A DNA stretch of 64,000 bases, from assembly GCF_018342065.1 (NCBI RefSeq), contig NZ_JAFDOE010000003.1, forward strand, positions 310,001 through 374,000, read 5' to 3'. Origin of the DNA: Citrobacter sp. FP75 (GTDB taxonomy: Bacteria; Pseudomonadota; Gammaproteobacteria; Enterobacterales; Enterobacteriaceae). Made by a program: the position numbers and the translations under genes. Positions 59,265 through 64,000 of this stretch are shown one piece after another. The notes beneath the pieces are model-generated. The model did no database searches, was not told the DNA's origin, and saw only the letters and a program-made list of their open reading frames with translations. Numbering within the stretch: the stretch's first letter is position 1; every line of letters starts with the position of its first letter.

Positions 59265-60329
59265 ATGAAAAATGTCTTTCGCGTAACGGATGATGACCGC
59301 TGGCAGTCTGTGCTGCAGCGCGATGCAGACGCTGACGGCCAATTTGTTTTTGCCGTGCAAACCACCGGCATTTTCTGCCGTCCGTCCTGTCGGGCCAAAC
59401 ATGCGCTGCGCAAAAATGTCCGTTTCTTCGCCGACGCCCGGCAGGCGTTGGCGGCAGGGTTTCGCCCCTGCAAACGCTGTCAGCCGGACAAAGACAGCGC
59501 GCAGCAGCATCGGTTGGACAAAATAGCCCATGCCTGCCAGTTGTTGGAGCAAGAATCACCCCTCACGCTTGATGAATTAGCGCAACAGGTGGCGATGAGC
59601 CCATTTCATTTGCATCGTCTGTTTAAAGCGACAACGGGGATGACCCCGAAAGCGTGGCAGCAGTCCTGGCGCGCCCGACGTCTGCGCGATGCGCTGGCGA
59701 AAGGGGAGTCGGTGACCCAGGCTTTCTTGAATGCTGGCTTCCCCGACAGCAGTAGCTACTACCGGAAAGCGGATGAGGCGCTGGGCATGACCGCAAAGCA
59801 ATTTCGTAAAGGCGGCGATAAGCTCGCGGTTCGTTATACCCTGGCGGACTGCGTACTGGGGCGCTGCCTGGTGGCGGAAAGTGAACGCGGTATCTGCGCG
59901 ATCTTACTCGGCGACGATGACGCCACGCTAATATCAGAGTTGCATGAATTGTTCCCTGCCGCACAAGACATGCCCGCAGATACCGTTTTTCAGCAGCATG
60001 TGCGCGAGGTGATCGCGGTCATTAATACACGCAATACCCCACTGTCGCTGCCGCTGGATATTCGGGGAACGGCGTTTCAGCAGCAGGTGTGGCAGGCGCT
60101 GCGCGATATTCCCTGTGGTGAAACGGTCAGCTACCAGCAACTGGCTAATGCAGTGGGCAAACCGAAAGCGGTTCGCGCAGTGGCCAGTGCCTGTGGGGCA
60201 AATAAGCTGGCGATAGTGATCCCGTGTCATCGGGTGATCCGCGGCGATGGCGCACTTTCGGGTTATCGCTGGGGCGTCGCCCGCAAGGCGCAGCTGCTGC
60301 ACCGTGAAACCACAGGAGAGGAAAGATAA
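59265..60329 (+). CDS. ada: Ada, methylation-sensing regulator and O6-methylguanine methyltransferase
   Basis: A 354-residue protein with two methyl-acceptor sites. The N-terminal zinc domain uses Cys38, Cys42, Cys69 and Cys72; Cys38 takes methyl groups from phosphotriesters and turns Ada into an activator. An AraC-type helix-turn-helix follows (about 90-180, MSPFHLHRLFKATTGMTPKAW). The C-terminal methyltransferase has Cys321 in IPCHRV, which repairs O6-methylguanine. The length and cysteine positions match E. coli. alkB overlaps its stop by one base. Confidence 0.97.
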   Translation: MKNVFRVTDDDRWQSVLQRDADADGQFVFAVQTTGIFCRPSCRAKHALRKNVRFFADARQALAAGFRPCKRCQPDKDSAQQHRLDKIAHACQLLEQESPLTLDELAQQVAMSPFHLHRLFKATTGMTPKAWQQSWRARRLRDALAKGESVTQAFLNAGFPDSSSYYRKADEALGMTAKQFRKGGDKLAVRYTLADCVLGRCLVAESERGICAILLGDDDATLISELHELFPAAQDMPADTVFQQHVREVIAVINTRNTPLSLPLDIRGTAFQQQVWQALRDIPCGETVSYQQLANAVGKPKAVRAVASACGANKLAIVIPCHRVIRGDGALSGYRWGVARKAQLLHRETTGEER

Positions 60330-60979
60330 TGCTCGATCTCTTTGCGGATGCAAAACCCTGGCAGGAGCCGCTGGCGTCTGGCGCGGTGATTTTGCGCCGC
60401 TTTGCGTTTGATTCCGCCCCTTCTTTATTACAGGCAATGGCGGCTGTTGCCAGACAGTCGCCGTTTCGCCAGATGGTGACCCCCGGCGGGTATACGATGT
60501 CGGTAGCGATGACCAACTGTGGTCAATTGGGTTGGACGACCGACCAGCATGGTTACCTCTATTCTCCCGTCGATCCCTTGACCGGTAGCGCCTGGCCGCC
60601 TTTGCCTGAGGTTTTTGCTGATTTGTGTCAACAGGCGGCAACCGCTGCGGGCTATCCCGATTTTCGACCGGATGCCTGTTTGATTAATCGCTATACGCCT
60701 GGGGCAAAGCTGTCATTGCATCAGGATAAAGACGAACCCGACCTGCAAGCCCCCATCGTTTCTGTCTCGCTCGGCCTGCCGGCTATCTTTCAGTTCGGCG
60801 GTCTGAAGCGCAATGATCCGTTAAAACGTCTGCTGCTGGAACACGGTGATGTGGTGGTGTGGGGGGGGCGATCGCGCTTGTTTTATCATGGCATACAGCC
60901 GCTTAAGACAGGGTACCATCCCTTGACGACGGACTGTCGCTACAATCTGACGTTTCGCCGGGCCAGTAAAGAAGAATAA
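60329..60979 (+). CDS. alkB: AlkB, alpha-ketoglutarate-dependent DNA dealkylase
   Basis: Iron(II)/2-oxoglutarate dioxygenase of 216 residues, the E. coli length. It removes methyl groups such as 1-methyladenine and 3-methylcytosine by oxidation. The iron ligands are His131 and Asp133 (SLHQDKDE) and His187 (LFYHGI). NRYTPGAKLS precedes the iron site and the 2-oxoglutarate-binding arginines are near the C-terminus (YNLTFRRA). Its ATG shares one base with the ada stop (TAATG). Confidence 0.97.
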   Translation: MLDLFADAKPWQEPLASGAVILRRFAFDSAPSLLQAMAAVARQSPFRQMVTPGGYTMSVAMTNCGQLGWTTDQHGYLYSPVDPLTGSAWPPLPEVFADLCQQAATAAGYPDFRPDACLINRYTPGAKLSLHQDKDEPDLQAPIVSVSLGLPAIFQFGGLKRNDPLKRLLLEHGDVVVWGGRSRLFYHGIQPLKTGYHPLTTDCRYNLTFRRASKEE

Positions 60980-61054
60980 AAATAAGAATTATTATTGCTG
61001 TCAGCGAAGAGATGTTTAAACTGCGGGCTGTTATTACTTGTCCGGGTTGTACAC

Positions 61055-62698
61055 ATGGAACTTTTACTTCTTGTCTGGCGGCAGTATCGCTGGCCATTTA
61101 TCAGCGTCATGGCGCTCAGCCTTGCCAGCGCCGCTTTGGGGATTGGGCTGATTGCGTTTATCAACCAGCGCCTGATTGAAACGGTCGACACCACGCTGAT
61201 GGTGCTGCCGGAGTTTCTCGGCCTGCTGCTGCTGTTGATGATTGTTACCCTTGGCTCACAGCTGGCGCTAACCACGCTGGGACACCACTTTGTCTACCGT
61301 CTGCGTAGCGAATTTATCAAACGTATCCTGGATACCCACGTCGAGCGCATTGAGCAGTTGGGTAGCGCCTCGTTGCTGGCCGGTTTAACCAGCGATATCC
61401 GCAATATTACCATCGCCTTTGTCCGTCTGCCGGAGCTGGTGCAGGGGATTATCCTGACCGTCGGGTCGGCGGCGTATCTGGCGATGCTGTCGACAAAAAT
61501 GCTGCTGGTGACGGCAATCTGGATGGCAATCACCATCTGGGGCGGATTCGTGCTGGTGGCGCGGGTTTACAAACACATGGCCACGCTGCGTGAAACCGAA
61601 GATAAGTTGTACAACGATTACCAGACGGTACTGGAAGGGCGCAAAGAGCTGACCCTTAACCGTGAACGCGCCGAGCACATCTTTAATCAGCTGTATGTTC
61701 CGGATGCCAAAGAGTACCGCCACCATATTATCCGCGCCGATACTTTCCACCTGAGCGCGGTCAACTGGTCGAACATTATGATGCTGGGCGCTATTGGCCT
61801 GGTGTTCTGGATGGCAAACAGTCTCGGCTGGGCGGATACCGCCGTGGCGGCAACCTATTCACTGACGCTGTTGTTCCTGCGTACGCCGTTGCTGTCCGCC
61901 GTTGGCGCGCTGCCCACGCTGCTCACCGCGCAGGTGGCTTTCAATAAGCTGAACAAGTTCTCTCTGGCGCCCTTTAAGGCGGAGTTCCCGCGGCCCACTG
62001 CGTTCCCAAACTGGAAAACGCTGGAGCTACGCAACGTGGTTTTCCACTATCAGGATAATGCTTTCTCCGTGGGGCCGGTGAATCTGACGATTCATCGCGG
62101 TGAGCTGATCTTCCTGATTGGCGGTAATGGTAGCGGGAAATCCACGCTGGCTATGTTGTTGACCGGTTTATACCAGCCGCAGTCTGGCGAGATTCTGCTC
62201 GACGGCAAGGCGCTGGCTGTCGACAAGCCCGAAGACTATCGCAAGCTCTTCTCCGCCGTGTTTACCGACGTCTGGTTGTTCGACAAACTGTTGGGGCCGG
62301 AAGGAAAATCGGCCAACCCGGAGCTGGTTGATAAGTGGCTGGGGCATCTGCAGATGGCGCACAAGCTGGAGCTGAACGACGGGCGGATCCTCAATCTTAA
62401 ACTGTCGAAAGGGCAGAAAAAGCGCGTGGCGCTGCTGCTGGCGTTAGCCGAGGAGCGCGACATTATTTTGCTGGATGAATGGGCTGCCGATCAGGATCCG
62501 CACTTCCGTCGCGAATTCTACCAGGTACTGTTGCCGCTGATGCAGGAGATGGGCAAAACTGTCTTCGCCATTAGTCACGACGATCACTACTTTATCCATG
62601 CCGACAGGCTGCTCGAGATGCGCAGTGGTCAGCTCACCGAGCTGCTGGGCGATGAGCGCGACGCCGCCTCGCGTGATGCGGTGGCCCGCACCGCCTGA
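61055..62698 (+). CDS. yojI: ABC exporter YojI (microcin J25 export in E. coli)
   Basis: Fused permease-ATPase of 547 residues. About six membrane helices (1-300) precede the nucleotide-binding domain. That domain has Walker [10 protein letters not shown], the signature LSKGQ (a variant of LSGGQ, shared with E. coli), Walker [14 protein letters not shown] and the H-loop ISHDD. It belongs to the cyclic-peptide/siderophore exporter group; the E. coli protein exports microcin J25 with TolC, and the normal substrate is unknown. The ATG at 61055 gives [13 protein letters not shown] as in E. coli; an open frame 20 codons longer is not supported. Confidence 0.95.
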   Translation: MELLLLVWRQYRWPFISVMALSLASAALGIGLIAFINQRLIETVDTTLMVLPEFLGLLLLLMIVTLGSQLALTTLGHHFVYRLRSEFIKRILDTHVERIEQLGSASLLAGLTSDIRNITIAFVRLPELVQGIILTVGSAAYLAMLSTKMLLVTAIWMAITIWGGFVLVARVYKHMATLRETEDKLYNDYQTVLEGRKELTLNRERAEHIFNQLYVPDAKEYRHHIIRADTFHLSAVNWSNIMMLGAIGLVFWMANSLGWADTAVAATYSLTLLFLRTPLLSAVGALPTLLTAQVAFNKLNKFSLAPFKAEFPRPTAFPNWKTLELRNVVFHYQDNAFSVGPVNLTIHRGELIFLIGGNGSGKSTLAMLLTGLYQPQSGEILLDGKALAVDKPEDYRKLFSAVFTDVWLFDKLLGPEGKSANPELVDKWLGHLQMAHKLELNDGRILNLKLSKGQKKRVALLLALAEERDIILLDEWAADQDPHFRREFYQVLLPLMQEMGKTVFAISHDDHYFIHADRLLEMRSGQLTELLGDERDAASRDAVARTA

Positions 62699-62707
62699 TC
62701 TCTCTAT

Positions 62708-62744
62708 GCCGCCGGTTTTTTATTCATCCGGCGGCTTCGTTTAT
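62708..62744 (+). terminator. Probable terminator of yojI
   Basis: Arms GCCGCCGG and CCGGCGGC enclose a 12-base loop rich in T, followed by TTCGTTTATT. It lies 9 bases past the yojI stop. Confidence 0.7.
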
Positions 62745-62774
62745 TGTCATTTACATAATTCGGCATCATGATTG

Positions 62775-62791
62775 ATGATATTTCATATCAT
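62775..62791. promoter_or_regulatory. Perfect palindrome upstream of mgtE
   Basis: ATGATAT-TTC-ATATCAT, seven-base arms with a three-base centre, ending 13 bases before the mgtE ATG. The position over or just past the promoter suggests an operator; no binding protein is recognised. Confidence 0.4.
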
Positions 62792-62804
62792 GGATTTATG
62801 ATTA

Positions 62805-64000
62805 ATGTCCGTAATAAACAAAAATAGCGCCAGGCTACGTGATGAAGAACGCGCACGTCTAATCTGGTTACTGACCACAGATAAAGCCATTATTTCAACG
62901 CTACTGGGCAAGCTTACCCTGGCTGAGCAATATGACGTCGGTACGCTGGCCGACGATATTGCTGAGGTAGGGGCGCTGGTGGCCCATTTGCCGCCCCCCG
63001 ATCTGGCCGATACCCTCGAAGCATTACCCTCCGAAGAACGTCACGCGCTGTGGCGCTTGATCCAAAGCGACAAGCGCGGCTATGTGCTGCTGGAAGCGTC
63101 AGAAAACGTCTGGGACGACCTGATCGACGAAATGTCCGACCGGGAGTTGCTCGACGCGCTGCAATACCTCGACATCGACGAGCAGATTTACGTGGTGCAG
63201 CATTTACCGCGTAATCTGACCGGCCGACTGCTGGCGACGTTACCGGCGGAGGAGCGCGCACGCGTGCGCCAGGTGATGCACTACGAGAAGAATCGCGTCG
63301 GTGCGATTATGGAGTTCGAAGTCATTACCGTGCGCCCGGACGTGACGCTGGAGGTGGTTCAGCGCTACCTGCGACGACTGGGTAAAATGCCGGAGAACAC
63401 CGATAAACTCTTCGTCACCGATCGCAATAAAGTCCTCGTTGGCGAGCTGACGTTAACCTGTATTCTGCTCAATGACGTGCAGCGCAAAGTCAGTGATGTG
63501 ATGGAAGACGATCCGCTCACCTTTGCCCCGGAAGATATCGCCGAGCACGCCGCACGTACCTTTGAACGTGACAACCTGGTCAGTGCGGCGGTGGTGGATC
63601 CAACAGGTAAGTTAATGGGACGATTAACCATCGATGAGATCGTCGATGTGGTGTATGAAGAAACCGATACCGATCTGCGCCGGATGGGGGGGTTAAGCGC
63701 CGGAGAAGATGTTTTTGCCCCGGTCACTAAAGCGGTAAAGACCCGTTGGGCATGGCTGGCCGTCAATCTCTGTACCGCGTTTATCGCGTCACGCGTAATC
63801 GACGGTTTTGAACACACGATTTCACAGCTGGTGGCGCTGGCGTCACTGATGCCCATCGTGGCGGGGATCGGCGGCAACACTGGCAATCAGACCATCACTA
63901 TGATCGTCCGCGCGCTGGCGCTGCAAAATATTCAGCCGGGAAACCTGACGTTCCTGATCCTGCGTGAAATGGGCGTAGCGTTGATTAACGGCCTTGTCTG
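62805..64000 (+). CDS. mgtE: MgtE-type magnesium transporter (3' end outside window)
   Basis: The frame is open from the ATG at 62805 to the window end, giving 398 residues; MgtE proteins have about 450-480, so only the last part is missing. The N-terminal helical domain (about 30-135) has the repeats ADDIAEVGALVAHLPPPDLA and RNLTGRLLATLPAEERARV. Two CBS domains follow (about 140-270), including AIMEFEVITV and VSDVMEDDPLTF. The membrane part begins near 310 and holds the ion-path motif MPIVAGIGGNTGNQTITMIV. An in-frame stop at 62799 rules out a longer start. E. coli K-12 lacks this gene. The ribosome site is weak (GGAT). Confidence 0.93.
   Translation, partial: MSVINKNSARLRDEERARLIWLLTTDKAIISTLLGKLTLAEQYDVGTLADDIAEVGALVAHLPPPDLADTLEALPSEERHALWRLIQSDKRGYVLLEASENVWDDLIDEMSDRELLDALQYLDIDEQIYVVQHLPRNLTGRLLATLPAEERARVRQVMHYEKNRVGAIMEFEVITVRPDVTLEVVQRYLRRLGKMPENTDKLFVTDRNKVLVGELTLTCILLNDVQRKVSDVMEDDPLTFAPEDIAEHAARTFERDNLVSAAVVDPTGKLMGRLTIDEIVDVVYEETDTDLRRMGGLSAGEDVFAPVTKAVKTRWAWLAVNLCTAFIASRVIDGFEHTISQLVALASLMPIVAGIGGNTGNQTITMIVRALALQNIQPGNLTFLILREMGVALINGLV

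Noticed and set aside
62398-62418. Inactivated ABC signature in YojI
   Set aside because: LSKGQ departs from LSGGQ, but I recall the same form in the working E. coli protein, and Walker A, Walker B and the H-loop are intact.
1-64000. Mobile island, prophage, CRISPR array or defence system
   Set aside because: All genes belong to known core or common accessory enteric operons; I saw no transposase, integrase, direct-repeat array, tRNA-bounded insertion or marked base-composition shift.

Overview
The window is chromosomal DNA of an enteric gammaproteobacterium. Nearly every protein reads as a close relative of an E. coli or Salmonella protein, and the gene order follows the E. coli nuo-to-ada region read in reverse. 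Several features point to Citrobacter or a near relative: a cheV gene between nuoN and rbn (as in Salmonella), the atoSC-atoDAEB locus (as in E. coli K-12), an mgtE gene next to yojI, and threonine at GyrA position 83. The genus call is inference; the family-level call is firm. I see no prophage, insertion sequence, integron, CRISPR array, tRNA or rRNA gene.

Layout. 1-2950: end of the nuo operon (nuoM partial, nuoN) and a terminator. 2966-5895: cheV, rbn, elaA, elaB. 5945-12999: the menaquinone genes menF-menD-menH-menB-menC-menE, tightly packed, with a REP element read through as the start of menE. 13105-20863: the lipid A aminoarabinose region, pmrD facing the seven-gene arnBCADTEF operon, whose genes all overlap end to start. 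21028-23567: nudI, yfaZ and yfaY. 23635-28006: the rhamnonate catabolism cluster rhmR-rhmD-rhmT-rhmA, with a set of palindromes at the rhmR start, ending in two REP units. 28013-34838: glycerol-3-phosphate genes, anaerobic glpACB facing away from glpTQ. 34860-38721: ribonucleotide reductase nrdA-nrdB-yfaE, with NrdR and DnaA boxes upstream. 38941-42508: ubiG and gyrA, divergent. 42507-49771: the acetoacetate/short-chain fatty acid system atoSC-atoDAEB, with a clear sigma-54 promoter and AtoC enhancer. 49940-56171: the Rcs envelope-stress phosphorelay (rcsC facing rcsDB). 56489-58055: micF RNA divergent from porin gene ompC. 58130-62744: apbE, the alkylation-repair pair ada-alkB, and the ABC exporter yojI. 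62805-64000: the start of a gene for an MgtE-type magnesium transporter, cut by the window end.

How the genes fit together. Three blocks serve anaerobic respiration: menaquinone synthesis, GlpABC (which feeds electrons to menaquinone) and complex I. Two linked blocks shape the envelope: PmrD-Arn (lipid A charge) and Rcs-micF-OmpC (capsule and porins). Regulatory DNA can be read directly for arnB (PmrA box), atoD (sigma-54 and AtoC), nrdA (NrdR and DnaA), ompC/micF (OmpR sites, micF promoter), glpT/glpA (CRP) and ada (Ada box).

I found no convincing undescribed system. The observations most worth a second look are the REP-encoded N-terminus of MenE, the palindrome cluster over the rhmR ribosome-binding site, the perfect palindrome before mgtE, the absence of ais beside arnB, and the degenerate CinA active site in YfaY.
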